Origin: an uncultured Clostridia bacterium
Lineage (GTDB): Bacteria; Bacillota; Clostridia; Lachnospirales; CAG-274
Assembly: GCA_949948985.1 (NCBI GenBank)
Contig: CATLIG010000008.1
Coordinates: forward strand, 1-64,000
Length of the DNA: 64,000 bases
Direction of reading: 5' to 3'
The notes below the pieces were generated by a model. The model was not told the DNA's origin, searched no databases, and saw only the letters and a program-made list of their open reading frames with translations. Shown one piece after another: positions 18,825 to 28,024 of this stretch (its first letter is position 1; every line of letters begins with the position of its first letter). The translations under genes were made by a program, and so were the position numbers.

Positions 18825-19031
18825 TTAATAAACCCTGACTTTTTCAAAGCCCGCAACCTCAATCTCATCTCCGGGATAAACTTTTTTACCCCTTTCAAAA
18901 ACCACATTACCATTTAATTTAACATTTCCATTAGCAATAATAATTTTAGCATCAGAACCTTGGGAAACAATATCAGCCAGTTTAAGAGCCTGAGAAAGTT
19001 TTATAAATTCTGTTTTTATTTTAATTTCCAA
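18825..19031 (-). CDS. yaaA: S4-domain RNA-binding protein YaaA/RlbA
   Basis: A 68-residue S4-domain protein between dnaN and recF, the usual place of Bacillus yaaA. The S4 core is LSQALKLADIVSQGSDAK, then NGNVKLNGNVVFERGKKVY and PGDEIEVAG. The family binds RNA and is linked to ribosome assembly. The TTG at 19031 lies 9 bases after AAGGAG. The upstream extension to 19076 is ahead of the ribosome site and therefore not translated. Confidence 0.9.
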   Translation of the reverse strand: MEIKIKTEFIKLSQALKLADIVSQGSDAKIIIANGNVKLNGNVVFERGKKVYPGDEIEVAGFEKVRVY

Positions 19032-19487
19032 AATATTTGTCTCCTTTACACGTTTATAGCAATTTCTGAAAAACACTGTAAAAAATAATTTTATTCAACA
19101 GACCTGTTATACACGGAAATCAAATTTTAAAAACCACGGGCAATTCACCCACCTGTAAAACCTAAAAAAGAGATTAATCCTGAACTTTACAACGCAAAGC
19201 TACGCTTTGCTAAATTTTTTTATTAATGTGAAAAAAATTATATAATTTTGAAAAGAGCAAAGATTCTTTTTTTTAATTAAAAATTGATTTTCGTATTATT
19301 ATAGCAATCCAATTTAATAATACACAAAAGTAGACGAAACAAAAATTATTTTCACAAGGCGACGGAAGGCAGGCATAGTCGAAAGCCTATGTCAACTGAC
19401 GGCAACGCAGTGAAAAGGATTTTTGTCCGCCGAACTTGTTTATTATTAAGTTGAATTGCTATAAGTATGGTTATTGTTTTGATGCGT
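19032..19487. repeat. dnaN-yaaA gap with family B fragment and family A copy c
   Basis: No gene is seen in 456 bases. A decayed family B fragment covers about 19120-19215 (AAAAACCACGGGCAATTC, CGCAAAGCTACGCTTTGC). Family A copy c follows at 19301-19463. The repeats separate dnaN from yaaA and recF, which are normally tightly linked. Confidence 0.6.
19301..19463. repeat. Family A repeat, copy c (163 bp, variant ends)
   Basis: The core matches family A (GGAAGGCAGGCATAGTC, CCTATGTCAACTGACGG, AAAAGGATTTTTGTCCGCC). The ends are TATAGCAATCCAATTTAA and AAGTTGAATTGCTATA, so this copy defines a sub-type with GAATTGCTATA ends. Confidence 0.85.
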
Positions 19488-20603
19488 CTATCCCTTAATT
19501 CTCAAAGGCAGGATAAGATATTTATAACTTTCCCCGTCAATTTCCTCAATAACGCAGGGACTTAAAGAAGACATAAATTTAATATTAATTTTCTCATCCT
19601 CTACAGCTTTAAGAGCATCTATGATATAACGCGGATTAAATCCTATTGTAAGGTCTTCACCTTCTGTATCCGCGTATACCTCCTCATATGACGTTCCTGT
19701 TTCGGTATTTGATGTAATAATCATTTTATTGTCCACTATTTTAAACTCAACAGGATTTTTCTTTGAATCTCTTGAAATAAGAGTCGCTCTTTCGACAGAA
19801 CTTAAAAGTTCGTGACGGTCAATTCTCACCAAAGTGGTATATTCGTTTATAAAACTTTGTTCATATTTAAAAAACTCTCCTTCAAGAAGCCTTGAAACAA
19901 CGGTGAAATCTTCCGTTTCAAAGAGAGCGTGATTATCCGTAAAATACATAGAAATCATTTCATCTTCTTTATCCGAAATAATACGGCTTATTTCGTTTAA
20001 AGTTTTCGCGGGAACAACAACGCTTACATTTTCGTTTTTATTATCAATAATATTTTTTCTGAAAGAAACCCTGAAACCGTCTATAGCAACAATATTAAAG
20101 CAATCCTCTTTTATTTCAATAAGTTCTCCTGTCAATACAGGCTTTGAATCCTCAACAGCGACAGAAAAAATTGTCTGTTTAATCATACTTTTAAAAATGT
20201 TTGATTTTACATCATATTTTATAATCTTTTCCACATGAGTAATTTCAGGAAAATCGTTACCCGGCAGGGAAAGTATTTTAAACTCAGATTTACCGCTTTT
20301 AATTATCAAAGTATTATTTTCGTCTGTTTCCAAAGTAACAATATTATCAGGCAAATTTCTTATTATCTCAAAAAAGACTTTAGCCTCAGGCGCTGCAAGA
20401 CCTTTTTCCATAATAGTAACATCATCAGTCATATTGCTTGTCTGGATAGCCAGTTCAAGATTATTAGCTGTAAGCCTCATGCCAGCAGAATCAGCAGTAA
20501 TAAGAATACATTCGAGAATTGGCATAGTTGTTTTAACAGCGACAGCTTTTGATACAACATTTATTTTAGAAAGCAATTCATTTTTTGTACAGGTAACAAG
20601 CAT
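19488..20603 (-). CDS. dnaN: DNA polymerase III beta subunit (sliding clamp)
   Basis: A 371-residue DnaN, the ring that tethers replicative polymerase to DNA. It starts MLVTCTKNELLSKINVVSKA and ends in the classic clamp C terminus YLILPLRIKG. The three repeated clamp domains span about 1-120, 121-245 and 246-371. The ATG at 20603 is preceded by AAGGAG. The open frame continues 75 codons further upstream, but that extension is intergenic DNA with DnaA boxes and no family similarity. It lies just downstream of dnaA. Confidence 0.98.
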   Translation of the reverse strand: MLVTCTKNELLSKINVVSKAVAVKTTMPILECILITADSAGMRLTANNLELAIQTSNMTDDVTIMEKGLAAPEAKVFFEIIRNLPDNIVTLETDENNTLIIKSGKSEFKILSLPGNDFPEITHVEKIIKYDVKSNIFKSMIKQTIFSVAVEDSKPVLTGELIEIKEDCFNIVAIDGFRVSFRKNIIDNKNENVSVVVPAKTLNEISRIISDKEDEMISMYFTDNHALFETEDFTVVSRLLEGEFFKYEQSFINEYTTLVRIDRHELLSSVERATLISRDSKKNPVEFKIVDNKMIITSNTETGTSYEEVYADTEGEDLTIGFNPRYIIDALKAVEDEKINIKFMSSLSPCVIEEIDGESYKYLILPLRIKG

Positions 20604-20646
20604 AAAAAAATCTCCTTTCGTGGAAAAACAAAAAAATAAAAAAAAA

Positions 20647-20878
20647 TTATCAACAAAATTCAATGTGAATAACATACATAAATAAATAATTAATTTTGGA
20701 AGTGGTTGTTGTTGTAGGGTGGAAATGTGGAAAAATGGTTCAACAATGTATGTACAAGGGAACACAGTCAAAGAAAACCCTGTGGATATACACTGGATAA
20801 CATACCCGTTTATCAACACAATCAACAAAAGAAAACAAAAAAAAAGTTACTTACAATTTACTAACACAGTTATCAACA
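20647..20878. other. oriC part 2: DnaA-box cluster between dnaA and dnaN
   Basis: Boxes matching or close to TTATCCACA include TTATCAACA at 20647-20655, 20810-20818 and 20870-20878, and TGTGAATAA at 20664-20672. TGTGGAAAA at 20726-20734 and TGTGGATAT at 20781-20789 also qualify. This arrangement on the dnaN side of dnaA matches the downstream half of the split Bacillus origin. The role is inferred from box density and position. Confidence 0.75.
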
Positions 20879-20879
20879 T

Positions 20880-21310
20880 AAAACCGTGGGACGCTGTTTT
20901 GCACTACGGAAATCAATTTTTTAAAACTGTGGGCAAAGCCACGTCAATAAACTTTAAACTTTATAACGAGAACGTGTGCTATGCTAAGTTTTTAATTCAA
21001 TTTGAAAAATTTTATATAATTTATTAAAAAAGTAAAATTTTTTCTCTAAAATTTTAAAAATTAATTTCTGTGGTTTCAGACTCTGTAAGGGACTTTTTTT
21101 CTGTTGACCCTGAACGCAAAGTATAGGCTTTGCTATTGAGGATATTAATTATCGGCAAATTTGATTACTGCCGTATTTTTCCGAGTTACAATTTTAAAAT
21201 TATTGGTAAATTTAAGTTATACCGAATTTTTTATATATTCAATATCAAAGTTTTTTTTGCACGCTTTCCGGGGAAAAAGCGGAGCGGGTGCAGGCAGCGC
21301 TCACAGTTTT
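20880..21310. repeat. Family B repeat, long diverged copy, downstream of dnaA
   Basis: It begins AAACCGTGGGACGCTG and contains a TGTAAGGGACTTTTTTTCTG stretch, CTGAACGCAAAG and GGCTTTGCTATTGAG, as in the copy at 32007. It ends GCGGAGCGGGTGCAGGC followed by AGCGCTCACAGTTTT. At 431 bp it is longer than other copies. It lies just past the dnaA stop and may supply its terminator. Confidence 0.65.
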
Positions 21311-21317
21311 AATATTT

Positions 21318-22694
21318 TTAATCTTTTTTAAGTATAGTCTCAATGTCGGAGATATTTTTAACTATACTTGGATTGGAGTTTTTTTCAAGACCTTTTAATA
21401 TATTTTCGTATCCGTTTATAACGGTAGAATGGTCTCGTCCTCCGAAGGAATTGCCTATATCAGCCAGAGGGCAGTCAAGTAGTTTTCGGCAGAAATACAT
21501 AGCGACGTGCCTTGGATATACAATATTTTTGCTTCGTCTTTTACCTTTCAGGTCGTTTACGGAAACACCGAAGTAATCGGCTACGGTGTTTTGGATATAA
21601 TCGATTGAAAGAGCCTCTTTTTCAGAATTTATTATCATATTTTTAAGGGCGAGTTTAGCTAAATCAGTTGTAATTTCTTTTCCTGTTAGCCTTGAGTATC
21701 CGCTTATCGTGGTAAGAGCGCCTTCAAGTTCTCGTATGCTTGAGGTAATTGTTTTTGCTGTAAAATTAAATACTTCTTCAGGCATTTCAATATTGTCAAG
21801 GGTTGCTTTTCTTTTGAGTATGGCGAGTCTTGTTTCAAAATCAGGAGATTGAATATCTGCTGTAAGACCGCAGGAAAACCTTGACCTCAATCTATCCTCT
21901 AAAGTAGCTATTTCTTTTGGGGGACGGTCGCTTGATATAATAATTTGTTTGTTAAGTTCCCATATAGCGTTGAATGTATAGAAAAACTCATCTTGAGTAG
22001 CTTCTTTTGAGGATATAAATTGTATGTCGTCAATAAGAAGAACATCAACTTTTCTGTATTTGTCTTTAAATTCTTTTGTTTTGTTGTTCTGAATAGCGAC
22101 TACAAGTTCTGTCAAAAAGGTTTCGCAGGAAGCGTATACTACTTTTGCGGAAGGGTTTTTTTCAAGTATGTGGTGAGCTATCGAATGCATAAGATGAGTT
22201 TTGCCAAGACCAACGTTTCCGTAAAGAAAAAGAGGGTTGTAAGCGATTCCGGGAGCGTCGGCGACAGCCACCGCGGCGGCATAGGCAAGCTGATTACTGT
22301 TTCCTATTACAAAGTTCTCAAATACGTATTTTGGATTTAAAGGGGCGGATATATATGTAGGATCTGCCGAGAAATCCTTTAATTTAGCATCGGAATTTTT
22401 TTCTTTGGAAACACTTTTTTTATTAAAATTTTCAAGAAAATCATTTTCAATATTTAATTTAATTATAATGTGAAGATTTTTTCCGGTAACTGAGGCTATA
22501 GCTTTTTCTATAAGTTCGCTGTATTGAAGAGTCACTATTTTTTCTGTTAAATCCGGATTATCTCCTGTTATGGTCAATAAAAAAGCCTCGTTGTTCATAG
22601 CAACGGGTATTAATTTGGGAAACCAAGTTGAAAAAGGTGTAGGACTCATATTTTCCTCGATAATTTTGAGAGCGTTCTCCCATATGGCGTTCAT
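21318..22694 (-). CDS. dnaA: Chromosomal replication initiator DnaA
   Basis: A 458-residue DnaA, the AAA+ initiator that binds DnaA boxes and melts oriC. It starts MNAIWENALKIIEENMSP. Domain III has Walker A GNVGLGKTHL and Walker B VDVLLIDDIQFI. Domain IV has the DNA-contact motif GGRDHSTV. The ATG at 22694 lies 8 bases after AGGGGG; the 11-codon extension upstream precedes this site. DnaA boxes flank the gene on both sides, consistent with autoregulation. Confidence 0.98.
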   Translation of the reverse strand: MNAIWENALKIIEENMSPTPFSTWFPKLIPVAMNNEAFLLTITGDNPDLTEKIVTLQYSELIEKAIASVTGKNLHIIIKLNIENDFLENFNKKSVSKEKNSDAKLKDFSADPTYISAPLNPKYVFENFVIGNSNQLAYAAAVAVADAPGIAYNPLFLYGNVGLGKTHLMHSIAHHILEKNPSAKVVYASCETFLTELVVAIQNNKTKEFKDKYRKVDVLLIDDIQFISSKEATQDEFFYTFNAIWELNKQIIISSDRPPKEIATLEDRLRSRFSCGLTADIQSPDFETRLAILKRKATLDNIEMPEEVFNFTAKTITSSIRELEGALTTISGYSRLTGKEITTDLAKLALKNMIINSEKEALSIDYIQNTVADYFGVSVNDLKGKRRSKNIVYPRHVAMYFCRKLLDCPLADIGNSFGGRDHSTVINGYENILKGLEKNSNPSIVKNISDIETILKKD

Positions 22695-22780
22695 AAGCGG
22701 TACCCCCTGTAAAGGTAAAAATGTCAATAATTTGCGGATAAATAAAAAGGAGTTGTTGAAAACTGAAAAAATGTTTATTA

Positions 22781-23092
22781 TGTGGATAACAAATAGTGTT
22801 AATAAGTGGAAAACATCAAAACAAAGAGATGAAAAAAGCGCTGAATAGAGTTATCAACAAAATCAAAAAAAAGTTATCCTCATAAAAAAGTACAATAAAA
22901 TGGAAACAATATAAGATTTAATAAAGTTATCAACAGAGTTATCAACAAAATGTGAATAACTTTGGCTCAATTTTATTTATGAACAGTAATGTAAATATAA
23001 TAACAAAAAAAATGTGGATAATCAAGAACAAAAAACAACAAAATTTAAAATTATCAACAATTACCAAATAAATGAGGATAAACTTATCAACA
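22781..23092. other. oriC part 1: DnaA-box cluster upstream of dnaA
   Basis: Perfect boxes (TGTGGATAA, inverse of TTATCCACA) are at 22781-22789 and 23013-23021. TTATCAACA occurs at 22851-22859, 22927-22935, 22939-22947, 23051-23059 and 23084-23092. One-mismatch boxes are TTATCCTCA at 22874-22882, TGTGAATAA at 22951-22959 and TGAGGATAA at 23073-23081. Ten boxes in 312 bases at the point where gene orientation switches from minus to plus make this the origin. The DNA is extremely AT-rich. The unwinding element itself was not located. Confidence 0.9.
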
Positions 23093-23564
23093 ATATACAG
23101 ATTTATTAAAATACGACATAATTTTATCATAAAATTTCCGAAACCTTACAGTAATTTCAGAAATGTCAGAAAAAAATATTTTATCAATAAATTTCTTTCG
23201 AAACTAAAAAATTACATCAATCCAAGAAAAAAATATTTTTTTTACAGGAATTGCTGTAATGATGCATTTTTGAAAGAAGTCTGTTATGTGTAATGTATTT
23301 TATTAAGAAGTCTAAAAAAATAAATATTTATATTTGACCGTAAAAGGTATACAAAAAAATAAAATTATATGTTATAATAGACCTGTGAATAACCTTTGTA
23401 ACGCCGTTTGACAGAGATTTTTCAACCATAATTTAACTGATTTTTTTAAAATACTTTCCGTGTATTCCTGCAAAATCAGGTTTCGTCCTGCAAAAAAGTC
23501 TTTTGTAAGCCGTTATTATTTAGGTTATTAAACATGTCTAAAGAAAGGCAGCGGTAAATGTGTT
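23093..23564. repeat. AT-rich right flank of oriC with family E fragment and family C copy (23378-23538)
   Basis: This gene-free flank includes a partial family E element (TTTCTTTCGAAACT at about 23200, GAAAGAAGTCTG near 23272) and a family C copy at 23378-23538, with TAGACCTGTG and AACATGTCTA ends. A promoter-like extended -10 for the rightward genes sits at the left edge of that copy. Confidence 0.55.
23370..23378 (+). promoter_or_regulatory. Extended -10 promoter element, rightward
   Basis: TGTTATAAT fits an extended -10 (TG-N-TATAAT). There is no well-spaced -35 (TTGACC at 23334 is too far). It could drive the C39 peptidase and fumarase genes, with the family C repeat inside the leader. 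Confidence 0.4.
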
Positions 23565-24653
23565 ATGAAAAAGTTGGAGAAAGCAGTTGTTTTTTTGCTT
23601 ATATTAATTCTTGTTTTTTTAAATATTATATTATTTTATGTTTTTTTTGTTTTTTCTAACGAAGAGATAAAAAGCTTTGTAAATTTTGGACAGGAAACAA
23701 AAAAAGAGGAAAAAGAAAAAGATTTTATAGCAAGGGAAATTATAATTGATGAGTATAAGGGAGAGTTTCAGGTATATCAAAATGATAAATTAATAAATAG
23801 TTTTTTCGATTATAACGAAGCTGTAGCTTACGCTTCAGGATATGAGAATGCCTCGGTAAAAAGATATAACGGTAACTTTTGGCTGTGGGATAATACTCCT
23901 CAGTATAATGTGTATACAGACGGGGAAGATAAATTCGAAGTGTTTGGAAGTTTCGCTGACGCAGCGGCGTTTGCTAAAAAACATAGCTATGCGGATATAT
24001 ATTATAGAAAGAGCAATAAATTTGTATGGAATAATCATGAGAAAATAGAGAATAAAACAATTATGGGAGTAGGACATATAAAACAGCTTCCGGAGCTTAA
24101 AAGGGGCTGTGAGGTAACAAGTCTGGCTATGCTTTTAAATTACAAGGGATATAAAACAGATAAACTTGTTTTAGCGAAAGCGATAAAAAAAGATACTACT
24201 CCTTATAATGAGATAGATGGCAAAAAGTATTACGGAAATCCCAATAATGGTTTTGTAGGAGATATTTACGACTATTCAAAAAAGGGACTTGGAGTTTACC
24301 ATAAGCCGGTATTTGCTCTTTTGTCTGATTATGCCGGAAATGATTCTCTTGACCTTACAGGCTGTGAGTTTGAGGATTTATATTATTTTATAAACAAAAA
24401 CTCTCCTGTATGGGTTATAATAAATACAAAATATGACGAGCTTCCTCAGAAAAACTTTGAGAAATGGATAACTCCCGACGGGGAAATAACAGTTACTTAT
24501 AATGAGCATTCTGTGCTTATAGTGGGGTATGACGATAAATATGTGTATATAAATGACCCTTTATCAGAATATGGATATACAAAAAAGGAAAAGACAAGAT
24601 TTATAAAAGGGTGGAAACAAATGGGCAGGCAGGCTTTGACTATAAAAAAATAA
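23565..24653 (+). CDS. Membrane-anchored C39-like cysteine peptidase domain protein
   Basis: A 362-residue protein. Residues 8-30 are a hydrophobic anchor, so the rest is likely outside the cell. Two similar units of about 42 residues follow, at 68-110 (NGNFWLWDN end) and 115-157 (SNKFVWNN end), which look like a duplicated SPOR-like fold. The C-terminal half is a C39-like (YvpB-type) domain: catalytic Cys182 in LKRGCEVTSLAMLLNYKG, His315 in EHSVLIVGYD and Asn330/Asp331 in YINDP. Such proteins are surface peptidases of unknown substrate. No ABC transporter is nearby, so a bacteriocin-export role is not supported. The ribosome site is weak. It is the first rightward gene after oriC. Confidence 0.82.
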   Translation: MKKLEKAVVFLLILILVFLNIILFYVFFVFSNEEIKSFVNFGQETKKEEKEKDFIAREIIIDEYKGEFQVYQNDKLINSFFDYNEAVAYASGYENASVKRYNGNFWLWDNTPQYNVYTDGEDKFEVFGSFADAAAFAKKHSYADIYYRKSNKFVWNNHEKIENKTIMGVGHIKQLPELKRGCEVTSLAMLLNYKGYKTDKLVLAKAIKKDTTPYNEIDGKKYYGNPNNGFVGDIYDYSKKGLGVYHKPVFALLSDYAGNDSLDLTGCEFEDLYYFINKNSPVWVIINTKYDELPQKNFEKWITPDGEITVTYNEHSVLIVGYDDKYVYINDPLSEYGYTKKEKTRFIKGWKQMGRQALTIKK

Positions 24654-24668
24654 AAGGAGAAAAAGCAA

Positions 24669-25511
24669 ATGAGAGAAATAGATATAAATGAAATTACAGA
24701 AACTGTGAAAAAACTTTGTATAGAATCAAACTGTATATTAAATAACGATATATACAGTGCTGTAAAAAATGCTGAAGATACGGAAGTATCGGAAATAGGA
24801 AAAGATATTTTAAAAAAACTTATAAAAAACGCGGACATAGCGAAAGAAAAAATGAAACCTATATGTCAGGATACGGGAATGACCGTGGTTTTTGTTGATA
24901 TAGGCCAGGAGGTACATATAAAAGGCGGAAATATTACGGACGGAATAAATGAGGGAGTAAGGCAGGGCTACAGTGAGGGATTTTTAAGAAAATCCGTTGT
25001 ATCAGACCCTTTGTTAAGGGTAAACACAAAAGATAATACTCCGGCGGTAATACATTATAATATTGTTTCGGGGGATAATATTAAAATTACTGTAGCTCCA
25101 AAAGGTTTTGGAAGCGAGAATATGAGTAAAATTCATATGCTTAAACCTTCTCAGGGAATTGAGGGAGTAAAAGATGCGGTAATGGAAACGGTAAAACTCG
25201 CGGGGTCAAATCCGTGTCCGCCTATGATTGTCGGAGTCGGAATAGGAGGAAATTTTGAGCTTAGCGCGTATCTTTCAAAAAAGGCGCTTTTAAGACCTGT
25301 TGACAGAAGCTCAGAAATTCCTCATATAAAAGAGCTTGAAAAAGAACTTTATGAAAATATAAACAAAACAGGAATAGGACCGCAGGGACTTGGGGGAAAG
25401 ACGACGGTTTTAGGCGTAAATATTGAAACTTTTGCCACACATATAGCCGGACTTCCTGTAGCTGTAAATATAAGCTGTCATGTGACAAGGCACGGAGAGG
25501 CTGTTTTATAA
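24669..25511 (+). CDS. Class I fumarate hydratase, alpha subunit
   Basis: A 280-residue Fe-S hydro-lyase alpha subunit, which with a beta subunit interconverts fumarate and malate. Cysteines fitting the [4Fe-4S] ligands are C66 (PICQDTG), C183 (NPCPPMIVGVG) and C270 (ISCHVTRHGEA). GPQGLGGKTTVLGV near 237-250 is a family signature. The ATG follows AAGGAG. Its beta partner is not next to it but 3.5 kb downstream at 28996, after two unrelated genes. L-tartrate dehydratase shares these domains and cannot be fully excluded. Confidence 0.9.
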   Translation: MREIDINEITETVKKLCIESNCILNNDIYSAVKNAEDTEVSEIGKDILKKLIKNADIAKEKMKPICQDTGMTVVFVDIGQEVHIKGGNITDGINEGVRQGYSEGFLRKSVVSDPLLRVNTKDNTPAVIHYNIVSGDNIKITVAPKGFGSENMSKIHMLKPSQGIEGVKDAVMETVKLAGSNPCPPMIVGVGIGGNFELSAYLSKKALLRPVDRSSEIPHIKELEKELYENINKTGIGPQGLGGKTTVLGVNIETFATHIAGLPVAVNISCHVTRHGEAVL

Positions 25512-25801
25512 AGGCAAAAGAGGTTATTGAGAAATATTTTTACTAATCTTTACCGTAATTGATGTAAACAGACAAAAATTTTCAAGATTGTTTTTTATTT
25601 ACGTAAAAAAGGCTTGCTTTGTTTAAATATTTTGAGTATAATTTTTTTAATGGATTACTGTTGTATTGTTTTACCGCGATAAATTATAAAATATTCAGAA
25701 AAAAAGGTTTATAGCGGATCACAAAATTTTTAGCGTGAAACAATATTTATTATAATCGTTGGTTTTGTCGTAATTTGTATTTTTGATATAGGAGATGTGT
25801 A

Positions 25802-27991
25802 ATGGACAGGAAAAAGTTTTTAAAAAGCGTCGGTATTATATTTATAATATCATTAATCTTGGAAATATTTGTTTTTAATTTCAGGTTTTTTACTCAGGCT
25901 GACGGCAACGAGATTGTTATTACTCCTGAAAATATAGATAAGGTAACCTTTGGAGATGGAATAGAATACGACGAGAATAATAAATGGACAAACGATGACG
26001 GACAGTTGAAACCATCGATTTTTATTACTGATAATAAAGAGGCCTATATTGAGTTAAATGACATAAATAAAAAAATAGACAATGTTTATATAGATATTTC
26101 AAATGTAAAAAGAAAATCTTACAGCGATAAGAAAACGGTTTATAAAATATGGGCGACAGACGAGGCGAATGCCCTTTATTTCAGTCTGCCGGAAAGAGAT
26201 GTGGTAAGAGATGTTGAAAAAAGTAAATATATAAACTTAAATTTAAGCGGTGAGAGCGAGAAAATTAAAATTGAGTTTAAAACAAAAGATAAAGAGAGAT
26301 TTGTTTTTAATGAGATAAGGATAAACGCCTCTTATCCTATGTTTTTTTCATTTATAAGAATAATAGCGGTATTCTTGATTATTCTCGTTGTTTATATGAT
26401 AAGGCCTAAATCTTGCTTTTACAAATATACGCTGAATTTAAAATCGTTAAGGCAGAAATGGGCTTTATGCGCTGTAATAATTGTTCATATTTTCGCTTTT
26501 ACGGGAATAAGCCTTTTTAATCCCGGTTTTGTAAATACAAAAATAGAGCATCATAAGCAATATCAGCAGCTTACGGATGCTATTTTGGACGGACACGTCT
26601 ACCTTGATAAAGAACCGTCGGATATTCTTAAAAATATGGATAATCCTTATGACACAAATTTAAGGAAAGAAACATTTAAGGATACGGGTGAGAAGTTCCT
26701 GTGGGACAGAGCTTATTATAATGGAAAATATTATGTATATTTCGGAATAGTTCCTGTATTAACATATTATCTGCCTTTTAAGGTTATAACGGGAAATGAT
26801 TTTCCGACTTTCGCGGGAATAGTATTTACAGCTATAATATTGATGTTTGCCGTATTGGGTCTTGTTCATAGGATAATAAAAAGGTATTTTAAAGATGTTC
26901 CTTTTTTGCTCTATATTTTATTAAGTTTCTTTTTTATAGACAGCTGCGGAATAATATATCTTCTTAAAAGACCTGACTTTTACTCACTGCCGATTATAAT
27001 GGCGGTAACATTTTCCGTTTCGGGATTATATTTTTGGATATCGTCTGTCAGATATAAGGAATATAGCTATGTAAACAGTAAAAATGAGAAAAAAGTAAAT
27101 ATTAAAGATTATAAGAAATTCGATATAGCTGAAAAAAGCGAAGAAAATATGGAATTTGAGGGATTTATAAAATGGCGTCTTTTAATGGGTTCTTTGTGTA
27201 TGGCATTGGTAGCCGGATGCCGTCCTCAGCTTTTGCTTGGCTCATTTTTGTCTATTCCGCTGTTTTTTAATATAGTTTTTAAAGACAGAAAACTTTTTTC
27301 TAAAGACAGTATAAAAGAAACATTGGTATTTATTATGCCTTATATTGTAATAGCAGCGGGACTTATGTATTATAATTATATAAGATTTGATTCGGTAATT
27401 GATTTCGGGGCGAATTATAATCTTACTACAAACGATATGACAAAAAGAGGATTTGTGCTTGGAAGGTCGGCGCTTGGAATTTTTTCATATTTGTTTCAGC
27501 CTCCAGCATATAGTCCGAGATTTCCTTTTATAAGCGACGTGTGGTTTTATACAAATTATATGGGAGTTACAATACACGAGTATTTGTTTGGAGGAATATT
27601 GTTTAATCATTTTCTTCTATGTATAAATTTGTTTGTTTTTAAATTTAAAAATTCCCTTAAACTTAAAGGACTGTTTCATTTTTGTATTATGAGTATATTG
27701 TTTTCCGTTATGATAGTTATAGCGGATACACAGCTTGCCGGACTTTTGCAAAGGTATATGGTTGATTTCGCGTGGCTGATGTTTATTCCCGGAATTATAC
27801 TTATTCTTATACTTCTGGAAAGAGTAAATGATTATCTTAAAAAACATATTTACACAGTTTTGATATGTGGTTTCGCGTTTAGCTTTTATTATGATTTCGC
27901 TACCATATTCTTTTACGGAGACAACGCTTTGTATAATACAAATCCGACTGTTCATTATTATGTTACGCATCTTGTGCAGTTTTGGCTGTAG
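25802..27991 (+). CDS. Large polytopic membrane protein, glycosyltransferase-linked
   Basis: A 729-residue protein. One N-terminal membrane helix is at about 11-27. An extracytoplasmic beta-rich domain of about 155 residues follows (DGQLKPSIFIT, VYIDISNV). After that come many membrane helices from about residue 180 to the end. The layout resembles membrane glycosyltransferases of the GT-C type or YfhO-like proteins, but I see no decisive catalytic motif and do not assign a reaction. It is followed 33 bases later by a family 2 glycosyltransferase of the type that makes polyprenyl-phosphate sugars, so transfer of a lipid-linked sugar to a surface molecule is a reasonable inference. The ATG follows AGGAG. 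Confidence 0.7.
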   Translation: MDRKKFLKSVGIIFIISLILEIFVFNFRFFTQADGNEIVITPENIDKVTFGDGIEYDENNKWTNDDGQLKPSIFITDNKEAYIELNDINKKIDNVYIDISNVKRKSYSDKKTVYKIWATDEANALYFSLPERDVVRDVEKSKYINLNLSGESEKIKIEFKTKDKERFVFNEIRINASYPMFFSFIRIIAVFLIILVVYMIRPKSCFYKYTLNLKSLRQKWALCAVIIVHIFAFTGISLFNPGFVNTKIEHHKQYQQLTDAILDGHVYLDKEPSDILKNMDNPYDTNLRKETFKDTGEKFLWDRAYYNGKYYVYFGIVPVLTYYLPFKVITGNDFPTFAGIVFTAIILMFAVLGLVHRIIKRYFKDVPFLLYILLSFFFIDSCGIIYLLKRPDFYSLPIIMAVTFSVSGLYFWISSVRYKEYSYVNSKNEKKVNIKDYKKFDIAEKSEENMEFEGFIKWRLLMGSLCMALVAGCRPQLLLGSFLSIPLFFNIVFKDRKLFSKDSIKETLVFIMPYIVIAAGLMYYNYIRFDSVIDFGANYNLTTNDMTKRGFVLGRSALGIFSYLFQPPAYSPRFPFISDVWFYTNYMGVTIHEYLFGGILFNHFLLCINLFVFKFKNSLKLKGLFHFCIMSILFSVMIVIADTQLAGLLQRYMVDFAWLMFIPGIILILILLERVNDYLKKHIYTVLICGFAFSFYYDFATIFFYGDNALYNTNPTVHYYVTHLVQFWL

Positions 27992-28024
27992 TACAGAAAA
28001 TTATAAGGAGGCTTTTGAGTACAA

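Noticed and set aside
20604-20828. 75-residue N-terminal extension of DnaN
   Set aside because: The known clamp start MLVTCTKNE has its own AAGGAG site; the extension covers DnaA boxes.
22942-23130. 62-codon minus-strand frame in oriC
   Set aside because: It runs through DnaA boxes, is almost all Ile/Leu/Phe and has no ribosome site.
23565-24653. Bacteriocin-processing C39 exporter
   Set aside because: No ABC transporter domain, no precursor peptide gene and only one membrane helix.
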